DNA of 64,000 bases, taken from Sepiola atlantica. Taxonomy: Eukaryota > Mollusca > Cephalopoda > Sepiida > Sepiolidae. The position numbers and the translations under genes were made by a program. Below the pieces are notes generated by a model. The model searched no databases, was not told the origin of the DNA, and saw nothing but the letters and a program-made list of their open reading frames with translations. The stretch's first letter is position 1. Each line of letters opens with the position of its first letter. This document shows positions 1 through 9,683 of the stretch, one piece after another. The DNA is taken from NCBI GenBank assembly GCA_963556195.1, contig OY744537.1, positions 19,381,274 through 19,445,273 on the forward strand, in the 5' to 3' direction.

Positions 1-510
1 GTATATATAAATAACACCCAACAAATATGGCTTAACTTGTTTGTTATTGTCATGCAGCTCTATCTGAAGGGATATCAAGCACTCTGTGTGTGGCAAGTCT
101 GTTGTCTTGGTTCTGCTGTTCCGATTTTTAGATTGTGATTTTCATATATGCATATAGAGAGAAAGAGAGACTCATTGTTTTTTTTTTCTGTGTCTTTTCC
201 TTGTATTTTTATGAATCTTTACTGTCGAATCATTCGCAGAAATCCATCTTGTATACTTTGTATACTAATGGCTTTTAAAAAAAAATTTTTTTATTGTTGA
301 TGCAAAATCACTATTGGAATAAAATAACATTTGTTTATACTTACCATTCATCTACCATCCATCTTATCAGAATGTAGACAACAATATCTACATTTTTTTC
401 AGGTTTATATGATATGATGAAAGTCATATGATATGTATATATTAATTAATTAATATATGATTGGGCTTTATGTATTTAGGTAACATTCCTTCTGCCAAGC
501 TTATTTCATT

Positions 511-708
511 AACCCCCCCCCCCCCTGTATTTAAATTTAAGATATAATAAATAACCCTAACCCTAACCCCCCCCCCTCCTGTATTTAAATTTAAGATATA
601 ATAAATAACCCTAACCCTAACCCCCCCTCCTGTATTTAAATTTAAGATATAATAAATAACCCTAACCCTAACCCCCCCCCTCCTGTATTTAAATTTAAGA
701 TATAATAA
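511..708. repeat. Minisatellite with telomere-like motif, 4 copies
   Basis: Four units of 51-54 bp repeat a block reading TGTATTTAAATTTAAGATAT followed by AATAAATAA. Three of them are joined by CCCTAACCCTAA and a C-run of variable length. Unit starts are near 526, 580, 631 and 684. CCCTAA is the complement of the animal telomere repeat TTAGGG, so each junction carries two telomere-like units. Length differences sit in the C-runs. Confidence 0.9.
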
Positions 709-754
709 AACAAACCATTAAAATCTTATCGTTATAATCCTTTGATAAAATATA

Positions 755-1168
755 GTTTCTAACCAAACAGGTCTTTATTTATCCCTCTTTCTTTCAAATC
801 CATTCTTATTACTTCCTCCCATGTTTTTCTTTGGCTTTCTCCTCTGAACTGAACCTCAACTGTTCTATATCTACTAACCCAAGAACTCTCATCCCTTCTT
901 TGAACATGGCCATATCATTGAAGTCTTCTGTTCTGCACACATCTCTCTATACTGTCCAGATTTAATCTTCCTCTGAGATCACTATATCTAAGCCTGTCTT
1001 TAAGAATGACATTACACATCCATCATATCATTCTTATATCATTACTCTCCAAGCAACGCATGTCCTCAACCCTCATTGGCGAGGTTTCACTTTCATACAT
1101 CATCACATTGTGTACACATGCTTGGTGGACTCTTCCCTTGGTCGACAGCAGTAACACTCTGCTGGTTA
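755..1168 (-). mobile_element. LINE 3'-end fragment (reverse transcriptase C-terminal region)
   Basis: On the minus strand this reads as a decayed LINE C-terminus with recognisable pieces: LRGRLNLDSI, then YGHVQRRDESSWVSR, then TVEVQ, then KTWEEVIRMDLK. The same block, better preserved, occurs on the plus strand at 24116-24420 and 52920-53220, and on the minus strand at 63690-63935. It has several frame breaks and is not a functional gene. The clade is not decided from this piece. Confidence 0.7.
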
Positions 1169-1351
1169 CTTAAAGTTTACTTTTTTGAATTATTGATTCA
1201 TTAGTTTTACTTGTATATTTAAAGCTAACTCTAAATAAATGAATAAAATAAAAATAAATTTACATGCAATTTACATACAATTGAGAAAATAAAACTATAG
1301 AAAAATGTCAAGGATAAAATATTGTATTAATTTAAATTATATCAATAAATT

Positions 1352-1550
1352 ATATTATTTGGATTATTCGGACTACTGTTCTCATCTTGGATGTTATTCT
1401 CACAACGTTTTGGCCGATGTAACCTCTGACCTTCTTCAGGTGCGACTTGTTGAACTTGGGAATCTGTACAGAATTTCGAATGGAACCCCTTATTTAATCC
1501 ACGAGAGTAACTTGCTCTGATCCTGTAAGCCATGACCGGGTAGACGTCTT
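1352..1550 (-). repeat. Dispersed repeat with CTGAAGA...GCCAAAAC module (Penelope-like?)
   Basis: Minus-strand reading contains CACCTGAAGAAGG, then GGTTACATCGGCC, then AAAAC, then AATAACATCCAAGATGAGAA. The same sequence recurs at 16345-16585, 17755-17960, 24000-24115 and 24640-24815. A CTGANGA box followed by a short pairing segment and GAAAC is the pattern of hammerhead motifs carried in Penelope-like terminal repeats. Here that is a motif match only, and this copy has AAAAC instead of GAAAC. Confidence 0.5.
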
Positions 1551-1967
1551 AAATAATTTGTAATTGTATTCTTTGTATCGTCCGTACTTAGGATTAAACC
1601 TTTAACCTCCAGAATACTGTCACCTAAAAACACATCCAAGATTAGAACAGTGGTTTGAATAATCCAAAGAATACAAATTGTCGTTTCTCATCTCAAAAAT
1701 TCCAAAACATTATATCAATAATTGTTTAAAAAAGACTTAAAACAGTTACAGACATGTGAATAAGTGATTTAAACAAAAGCCTCCTTCCCTCCCCCCAAAA
1801 GGGGAAAGAAAAAGTTATCTTTGTAAAAAGTAGTTCAATTTTTTACATTGATAAATTTAGTTATTTATTTTTTATAATGTATCAATTTAATTTATTAAAG
1901 TAAGCATTCACATAAGTAAAAGAATTAAACAAGTTTTTATTAAATTACAGTTTTTAATTTTATATAA

Positions 1968-2190
1968 CACCAGCAGGAAGACCCGACGTTGCTCGGGATT
2001 GATTGAGGATCAATACTATGTACTTTTTCAGTATGTTCATAACATTACTTTCTTTGTTTTTACGGTGCTCTTCCAATGTGTGATCTACCAAATGATTTCT
2101 AATTCAATATGTGATCTACTGTTTACATTCCAATATGTGACCTAGCCATTAACCCAGACACTGGGTTAATGGGTCTATCACATATTGAAG
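1968..2190. repeat. Inverted-repeat element interrupted by the U2 SINE dimer
   Basis: After a stretch carrying GACCCGACGTTGCTCGGG, the sequence alternates GTGATCTAC-type motifs and forms a hairpin at 2122-2196. Its arms are 36 bp, around ATTAACCCAG / CTGGGTTAAT, with a few mismatches. Right of the U2 dimer, 2894-2940 carries GTAGATCACAC and ATTGGAAGAGTACC. These mirror GCTCTTCCAAT and GTGATCTACC near 2067-2090. The simplest reading is one foldback element split by the SINE insertion. Confidence 0.5.
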
Positions 2191-2206
2191 TGTAAATAAC
2201 TCAGTA

Positions 2207-2880
2207 TTGATTTACTCCTCTCCAGGAGTTAGGCACAAGGCCAGTTTTTATCTTACTCCCACAAGTAAGATGTGACCCAAGGTCGGGTCGGGAAAGTGGG
2301 GTTTAAAAATTGCCTGGGCAGCCCCGTCAGCATTCCCCGGTAGGGGCGCCTCAGACAGTAAGCAATAAACTTACTCCTCCCCAAAGAGGGAAGGCAAAGT
2401 CTGAGAGGGTGCACCTCCTAGAACTGCACAGGACAGACCCATAGACCGGCGTAAATCAAGACCCGAAGGCCAAGACAATACCAGTCTATGGGGGACAGTA
2501 TCCATTGGAATAGATACTATACTTTGATCTTAGCCAAAAGGCCAAGAACATATGTTTATTTACTCCTCGCGGAGTTAGGCACAAGGCCAGGTTTATCTTA
2601 CTCCCACAAGTAAGATGTGACCCAAGATCGGGTCGAGCAAGTGGGGTTAAAGGCCAGCGCTCGAGAGGTGAGCACTCTGGCCATTTAAAAATTGCCTGGG
2701 CAGCCCCGTCGGCATTCCCCGGTAGGGGCGCCTCAGACAGTAAGCAATAAACTTACTCCTCCCCAAAGAGGGGAGGCAAAGCCTGGGAGGGTGGACCTCC
2801 TAGAACTGCACAGGACAGGCGTGCAGTATCCATCGGAACAGATACTACACTTTGATCTTAGCCAAAAGGCCAAGAACATA
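2207..2880 (-). mobile_element. Tandem dimer of a U2 snRNA-derived SINE, flanked by 16-bp TSD
   Basis: Two head-to-tail units (about 2207-2553 and 2554-2880) read on the minus strand as a U2 snRNA 5' end: GGCCTTTTGGCTAAGATCAA followed by AGTRTAGTATCTRTTCC. A body with TCTAGGAGGT-CACC follows, resembling the 3' part of U2 (CCTCCAGGAACGGTGCACC). The unit ends in a tail containing CTTGTGCCTAACTC and GAGTAAAT. The left unit carries an extra stretch, TTGGCCTTCGGGTCTTGATT, absent from the right one. TGTAAATAACTCAGTA is repeated perfectly at 2191-2206 and 2881-2896, so the dimer probably inserted as one retroposed unit. It is not a functional U2 gene, because the central U2 domains are replaced. Confidence 0.8.
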
Positions 2881-2940
2881 TGTAAATAACTCAGTAGATC
2901 ACACCATTCAGTAGACAACATATTGGAAGAGTACCATTTT

Positions 2941-3440
2941 TATTGCCTCCCGTTTCGCTCCTAATATAGTCAGAAGAAGCTGAAATGTTGAAAAACTCTC
3001 TGAATTAGTGTCTTATACATTTGGTTTAAATTTCATTAAAATCGGATATACGTATTTAAAGTTTTAAGGAAGTTCTACCCCAATGGGTCACTTAGAGGTG
3101 GGCGCATGTAGATTATGGCACTTAGAGGGGAGCGTAGAGATTCAGGACCACTTCCATTGTCTTCCCCATAAAATGTTATACATATGGCATAAATTTTATT
3201 AAAATAGGATATATTTGAAGTTTTAAAGGACGATCAGCCTCCAAAGCTTCTTTAGGTTAGGAGGGCACTTAGAGATTTGGGACCACTTCAATTGTCTTCC
3301 CCAGAAAATTTTATACACATGATTTAAATTTTATAAAAATAGGATATATTTAAAGTTTTTTGTATAGGCATCACACACATACACACAAAGAGTTTTATGT
3401 GTATGGATTTACAACATTTTTTGCATATTTATTTTAGGGA
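2941..3440. repeat. Dispersed repeat with two related internal segments
   Basis: Two segments (about 3085-3230 and 3255-3365) share GGCACTTAGAG, GGACCACTTC, ATTGTCTTCCCCA and AAAATAGGATATATTT. The block ends in CACACACATACACACA and GTTTTATGTGTATGG. That ending resembles the 3' ends of many dispersed invertebrate elements. No coding frame is visible. Confidence 0.4.
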
Positions 3441-4084
3441 TCTTGTACTGGGTAAAATTTTTAAAGAATTTGTTTTCTTGTATAAATATTTAAAAAAAAA
3501 TATATCAATAAAATTTTTCAAATTATTAAAAATATAATCCTAGGCCACAGTCTGATTTACCTGTTGAGAGGCAATAAACCTATCCATCACTCCATTGCTA
3601 TATTTAATTAATTTAACTCATACACAGAAAAGAATTTATTTATTTATCAATAAAAAGCACGATGCAAAAAATATATAATATTCTTTCCTTTATTTTTGTT
3701 TTTTTTATTTCTACTTTTTTTTAATGACTTATTTCATTATTTATTTATTTATTTATTTATTCTTTTCAAATATTTAAAAATAAAAAATATTTATTTAAAT
3801 TAAATAAAGAAATTAATCAATTAAAAGATTCACATTTAAAATTATTCAAAATTTATTACAGTAAATTACATAGGGAGTGTAACCAAATAATAAAATATAT
3901 TGGATAGATGCTGGCTCCTATTTCATTAAAACAAATATTTAACTAAATAAGTAGATAAATAAGTTTCTGTTTTTTTTAATATATATTTATTTCCTTATCC
4001 ACAAAATTGTTTGAAAATGTATTCAAATATAACCAAATCAGTAATAATCTGAAATTAGTTTTTTAAAATCAATATATAAACATT
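3441..4084. other. AT-rich non-coding stretch, nothing recognised
   Basis: Very AT-rich sequence with a short (TTTA)n run near 3738-3760 and several poly-A/T blocks. I see no exon, RNA gene or terminal repeat. Confidence 0.5.
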
Positions 4085-4200
4085 AACAGAGTTTCTTTCT
4101 AAGAACTTCCCATTTATAGAACACATTACCACAGGACTGCTTCCTTGCAAACACGCTCTTATCCTCTAGTAGCTTTTGGCCTAGGTAAGTGATGACTCAT
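4085..4200 (+). mobile_element. LINE 3'-end fragment with terminal stem-loop
   Basis: TTTATAGAACACATTACCAC and AGGACTGCTTCC match the ending of the LINE at 38870-38920. They are followed by CTTATCCTCTAGTAGCTTTT and GTGATGACTCATTAGTA. The same stem-loop plus GTGACTCRTTAGTA ending closes the LINE copies at 20391-20445, 39056-39112 and 50400-50460. The region between the two blocks is deleted here. Confidence 0.7.
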
Positions 4201-4737
4201 TAGTATTAAAGAAAAAGAAATAGAAAAAATTATCCATCTAATTCACTGTAAACCACTATCTTGTTGTATTTATAAATTTATTTGGGTATTAAAAGATGAG
4301 ATCAATGATATAAATAATATAAGATATTCCTTAATGAGTAAAATTAATAAAAACTTAAATCATGGTGAATAAAATGTTACTAACTTAGGGGAACTGTGAT
4401 GTAAGCAGTGATGTATTTTTGGTTGCAGATACCAAACCTCTATTATAAGATATTTAATATAGTTTTTTTTTCTTTTTAAGCATTTTAAATGATGAAAAAA
4501 GAAACCTAAAAAAATATATTGTTTTGTTTATAATAAATTTTGTAAATTTGATTTTTAACCAAGATTAATACCACTTTAAAAAGATTAAATTTTTAGCATT
4601 AAGTATCAAATCCATTTAGCTAATAAAATTTTACTCCCAAAAAATAATGGTCTGTCAACTCATTTAACATTTAAATATTTAATACTAATTTGTTCTGAAT
4701 AAAATTCTGTCTTCTTTTTGTTATTAAAATTAAATCT

Positions 4738-5300
4738 ATACATAAAGTTGTAGCTCCTGTCTGTTTGTTTGTTCACAAATTTCTAGGGTGTTTGAGATAG
4801 ACTCCCATAATCATATATATTCTGAAACTACATTATCCAGGAGACTTGGATAAGTATATTTCATTTTGATCAAAAGGGTACAACATTATCATAATCTGCC
4901 TTTGTGCTTGACATCCATAAAAAAGAAAATACATCATTTTATTTTATATTTATCATGAAAATTATAGAAATTCAAAAATACGAATAGAAATGATAAAGGT
5001 TTTAAGAACTTGGAACAGGAGTACAAAATACAGTAGGTCTACATTGATTCTTTGGAAACGTCGGGTATGACTCAAAGGACTGAAAGACTCTAAATTTACC
5101 TACATTTATTTTAATCAATGTCATTTTACTTACACTTTTTTCTCCCAATCAATGTTGAGTACATCCTTGGGCCCCACCCCCGAAATTGAATAATATAAAA
5201 TGTAAAAAAATAAGAATAAAATAGGTAATATGGTTGCAGAAGGACATAGGGTTTCTCATTCAATTCCAGTAATGCCGGATCTTCCTGGTCGTAAAGGATA
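4738..5300. repeat. Dispersed repeat, diverged
   Basis: TTTGTGCTTGACATCCATAA and AAAATTATAGAAATT, followed by TCTCATTCAATTCCAG, recur in diverged form at 22960-23120 and 24430-24565. No protein or RNA head was identified. The limits are approximate. Confidence 0.35.
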
Positions 5301-5491
5301 ACATATGACCTTTGTTTTAATGTAAATGATTTCTGATTAACAATTATTTTATCATTAGAATAAAAATTGCTGCTTTGATATACACCATTTAAATACGGTT
5401 TTTCTATGATTACAAGTGAAAGTTACTTGTATTATTCAATAGTTTATCAAATTGGGAAGATACATTGAAATTGAAATTTAATACAAAAAAT

Positions 5492-5933
5492 GGTGCTTAT
5501 GCATATCAGCCCTGACATTGAAATATTTAAAGAATGTATAAACTTTATTATGTACTTACGTGTTAGCTGAAAATAAGATTGTGCAGAAAAAATTACGCAA
5601 ATTCATCCAGTAGTTATTTAATTATAAATAAAAAACGATTTTAACGATTTTATCACTCGGTAGATATTTCCATTATTTTGTATCTTAAATTTTCCAGTGG
5701 TCAAGGACGATAACTCATTTTCACGATTTCGGGGTTTGGGGTCTCCATTGTTTACAAAAATGTCAAAATGTACGTAAACTCATTTTCTTTCTTTTTCTTA
5801 TAATTAAATAACTACTGGATGAATTTGCGTAATTTTTTCTGCACAATCTTATTTTCAGCTAACACGTAAGTACATAATAAAGTTTATACATTCTTTAAAT
5901 ATTTCATTGTCAGGGCTGATATGCATAAGCACC
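5492..5933. mobile_element. Palindromic MITE, 442 bp, with 8-bp TSD
   Basis: Inverted arms of about 140 bp begin GGTGCTTATGCATATCAGCC and end with its complement. They surround a roughly 165-bp centre. CAAAAAAT is duplicated at 5484-5491 and 5934-5941. An 8-bp duplication fits hAT-type and a few other DDE superfamilies. The arms are nearly identical, which suggests a recent insertion. No transposase is present, so it would be mobilised in trans. Confidence 0.8.
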
Positions 5934-6564
5934 CAAAAAATGTGTCAAGTTTTACATATTGAAACAAAAAAATATAAAAATATTAATACAAATCAAACAG
6001 GAGAATCAAAAAAGTAACGGAGACTTTCGAGTACATTTTGCTGATAAATTTCTCTGAAAGTTGGATGATTAGAAATGTTATTTCAAGGGAAGCAAATGTT
6101 ATTGCTAGAATATTGTAAATCCTAAATACCAGTAACTAAATATGAGAATTAGGATATAGTGTTAACATTAGAAAAATGACTAGATTAATAGAAAGGAATA
6201 AAGTATCACAATTATAAAAATAGGTTGGGATCCTTAGGTTTAACAGCTTTACTATAGGGAAGAATGATGAGGTGACTTGATTGCGACCTTCAAAATAATG
6301 TTTTTTAAATATGGAAACACACTTTTATCTAATATCTCTCCTTGCACTGGAAGAAAGACTGCATTGATAAGAAAGATTTCAAAAACCAAATCTACTGCAA
6401 CATTAAACTTTTTTTTTTAATATGATAATATATTTTTGGGGGATAAATTGCCTAATCAAATTAAAAATAGCACAATTTAAATCATTTTAAGAATAATGAT
6501 CAAAAAATAAATTTACAGACATTTTTGTGTCTATATGATGAAATATTTAAGAAAGTTTTATCTG

Positions 6565-6606
<42 letters not shown>

Positions 6607-6608
<2 letters not shown>

Positions 6609-6802
6609 GTTATGAGGTTTAAAAAGACTAAATATACATTCGGATTGTACACATTATAAGTTATTTTGACCGTAACTAGGTCTCCTCGGATGTGTTTCCA
6701 ATCGTGATTGGAAACACATCCGAGGAGACCTAGTTAAGGTCGAAATAACTTATAATGTGTACAATCCGAATGTATATTTAGTCTTTTTAAACCTCATAAC
6801 GT
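6607..6802. repeat. 196-bp near-perfect hairpin beside a (TA)n tract
   Basis: Two arms of about 98 bp meet at CCAATCGTGATTGG with essentially no loop, and I count only about two mismatches. The left arm abuts (TA)n at 6567-6606. A second (AT)n tract begins about 75 bp to the right (6877-6914). It is non-coding and could form a cruciform or a long RNA duplex. Confidence 0.85.
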
Positions 6803-6872
6803 ATTCATGCTCTGTTTGAACGGACATAGAGCTCTCTGATTCGGAATCCTATCGAAAATAATCGAACCTGAA

Positions 6873-6915
<43 letters not shown>

Positions 6916-6920
<5 letters not shown>

Positions 6921-7077
6921 TCAGTAGAATACAAAATTTATGACATATTTAATATTTTGTAATGATTATCCTCCCAAAAATTCAACACCAACAATATTTG
7001 TCCAAGGTTGGTGTTGAATTTTTTCGGAATATGACAAAATATTAAATATGGCATAAATTTTGTATTTTACTGAATTA
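6916..7077. repeat. Imperfect hairpin at the edge of (AT)n
   Basis: The arms start TAATTCAGTAGAATACAAAA and run inward to AATTCAACACCAAC / GTTGGTGTTGAATT, with small indels. It follows directly on the (AT)n tract at 6877-6914. Confidence 0.75.
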
Positions 7078-7504
7078 TGATATATATGAGCTCTGCTTGA
7101 CTTTAAGGGTTAACTATTGAGCTCAATTTTACCTGCAGTATTTATTTGTATCCTAGGGATCTGTAACATTTTATTTTTTATTTTATTTAAAAAAATAAAT
7201 ATGCAAATTAGTAATACCTAAAGGTGTTTGTGGTGTTTGCAGATTATATTGTATAATACAATTAAATAAGCATAACTTGTTTTGATGTTAATATAGTTAA
7301 GATAGGTGAAAAAAAACCTTTGCATTTGTTCATTTCAATATATATTCTGAAACAACTAAATAGAAGAAATAATTTGGCTAAAAAAAATGCAAAAATATCT
7401 GATGAATTAGATAAAAAAAACAAAATGAGACGAAACAAAAAAATGAGAAATACAATTTTGGGAAATGTTTCAAAAATGTTCAATAATAATAATAATATTC
7501 TTTT

Positions 7505-7710
7505 GTCAAAGGTAGTATCAGTTCTGATACCGCACTTCATCTTTTCTGTCCTCAGTCAGTGAAGAATAAATCCTTCTAGACTGAGGCAATTAAAATTTTT
7601 GTCCTAATCCCAAGTGCCCCTTTTTGGGGAGCTGGATTTTCTCAATATTAAAAACCGACTCTGTGTCTAACTCTGTCCTTGTCGGAGGCAAGTAAATAGA
7701 AACTTTTCCA
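7505..7710 (+). mobile_element. U2-headed SINE, short-body subfamily
   Basis: The copy begins within the U2-derived head (GTAGTATCAGTTCTGATACC). It continues with TCTGTCCTCAGTCAGTGAAG, CCTTCTAGACTGAGGCAATT, TTTTTGGGGAGCTGGATTTT and a tail of CTGTGTCTAACTCTG and GGCAAGTAAATAGA. The same order is seen at 42112-42302, 46828-46987, 47017-47185 and 63226-63440. The 5' end of U2 (the GGCCTTTTGGCT part) is missing here. Confidence 0.7.
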
Positions 7711-9649
7711 GCTAGTTTTTAATTTGATCAATAAAATGGTTTTCATAATAAATAAAAAAAATGAACAAAAAGATAGAAGTCTTGAAAGATTGCAAAGCTT
7801 GAATATAAGATCTCAAACAGACAGCATCATTTGTGACATAAATAATAATAATAATAAAGTATATCGCTATACACCACTTATCTTTAAATAGCTATAAACA
7901 TACACACAACTTATATTTAAATAGCTATAAAATAGGAACTATTAGAGAATGCTTTGAAATTTCACTAGATGAAGAATGGAATTATTTCTAGTTTAGAAAG
8001 AAAGAAAAACGCTGATTTTATTATTCAAACATAATTTAAAGATTCATTGGCCGATTAAACATTGAACAAAGAAGTGATGGCACCTTTATAACTGTTAAAA
8101 CAAATTATGATAAAAAATGTAAGAGATTTGGATTTTGACTTAATATGTTTATTAGATATTAGCTGGAATATACGTCCCGGGATGTGTTCATAAAAATGAA
8201 ACACGCTTGGTACCTTTAGTAAGTACAAGAAACCAGACCCCAAAATACTTCAAAACAATCAGAAACATTTTGTCATTGTAAAAAAGATTGATAATAGAGA
8301 TTATACAACTGAGGTTATGGGATTTGATAATGTTTTTAGCTCCCAAACATAATAAAGATATATAAGTTAGAAAGTAATTACGATAATACATTGATTTCCT
8401 GGTTATATATTTATATTTTATTTTTCATCAAGTTACATGTCTGCACAGTCAAACCTTTGTTTCTGCATCATATTGTTTTTTTGTACATTGTGTGTTTGTT
8501 TGTTTTTTTGTGTGTTAAGAAAGAAAAGGAACTAAGTTTGCAGCAGACACACATTTGTCCGTGAATAATGATTCCCATGCCCGATATTTAATGATTGTTT
8601 TTTATTTGTTGAACAAATATATAAAGATAAATAAACATGCATTTCTTTTGTGAGTTTAAATGTTAACTTAGATCTTTATTTTGATTGTTTTTTTTTTATC
8701 TAAAGTATATCCATATATATTTGATTTAATTTTTATCTACTTTTGATCTTGGCCTTCATCTGTTTAGAGAAGAAAATGAGTATTAGATAACAAACGCACA
8801 CTACATTGTCTGCTGCTAATGGCAAAATCTTTGAACTTGAAAAAAATGACAATTTTCTTGAAACAGATCACACTAAATCTCTCGCTTTTTATAATATTTA
8901 TTTAGAAAGAAAAATATCATTATATTTAGTAATTTCACGAGTCAATCTATTTAAATTAAGTATCCTGTCAACATTTTAATTAAAATATATAATTTTTTTC
9001 TCTTTTCTTTAAAGTAGCTGTTCTATCAATTTGAACATCCTTTTTTTCTTTTTTTTAAACTATTATCAACAGCTTAAGCTTCTAACCATAAAAATAGCTT
9101 CTGTATCTTTGCATATTTTTTAAATATAATCTATGAAAGTGTTATAAGCTTAGCTTTATTTATTTCTTTCTTGCAAGAAACTTATGAATTGGAGAAAATA
9201 TCCTTTTGTTTATGATGCATGAAGATTTGTGTGTTTGCATAATACATAAATTAATATTTTTCAAAACATTAATATTCAGAGAGCAGAATAATAGTCATTG
9301 CTTTAACTAACATCACATTTATGAATTTATTCGGCCATTTTTTTTTTTATTAGATAACTGATTTTCATTTTTTTTTCTTTTTCCTTCCAAGAAAGAATTT
9401 CCACTTGAAAACAATAGTTTATATTATCATTATGTAATCATTGTATATTGGCCAAATATGTTTATAAAAATTGAAACATATACATTTTTGATAATAAAAG
9501 AATGTAAATCTTCTTTGAAAGTTTGCAATTTCTTTCACATACCTTTTTTTTGATGCATAAAAATGTGTTCTTGTTAGATATGGAATTCGGTCAATTTTTT
9601 TCTTTTATAAAATGATAGATTTTTTGGGGGGCAGAAGTAAAAAGTAAAC
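7711..9649. other. AT-rich non-coding DNA downstream of the minus-strand gene
   Basis: There is an (AAT)n run near 7842-7855 and many poly-T blocks. I see no exon-like frame. TTTATT at about 9319-9324 and 9345-9350 would read as AATAAA on the minus strand and could be poly(A) signals of the gene at 9684-13070. That makes part of this its possible 3' UTR. This is an inference. Confidence 0.4.
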
Positions 9650-9683
9650 TTGAAAAAAAAAAACTGTCAAAAAATCACTTCTG

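Noticed and set aside
2207..2880. Functional U2 snRNA genes
   Set aside because: Only the 5' end and a short 3'-like piece match; the branch-point and Sm-site regions are not in order and the pair has a retroposition TSD.
6607..6802. microRNA precursor
   Set aside because: Arms are far too long and perfect with no loop, typical of a foldback repeat.
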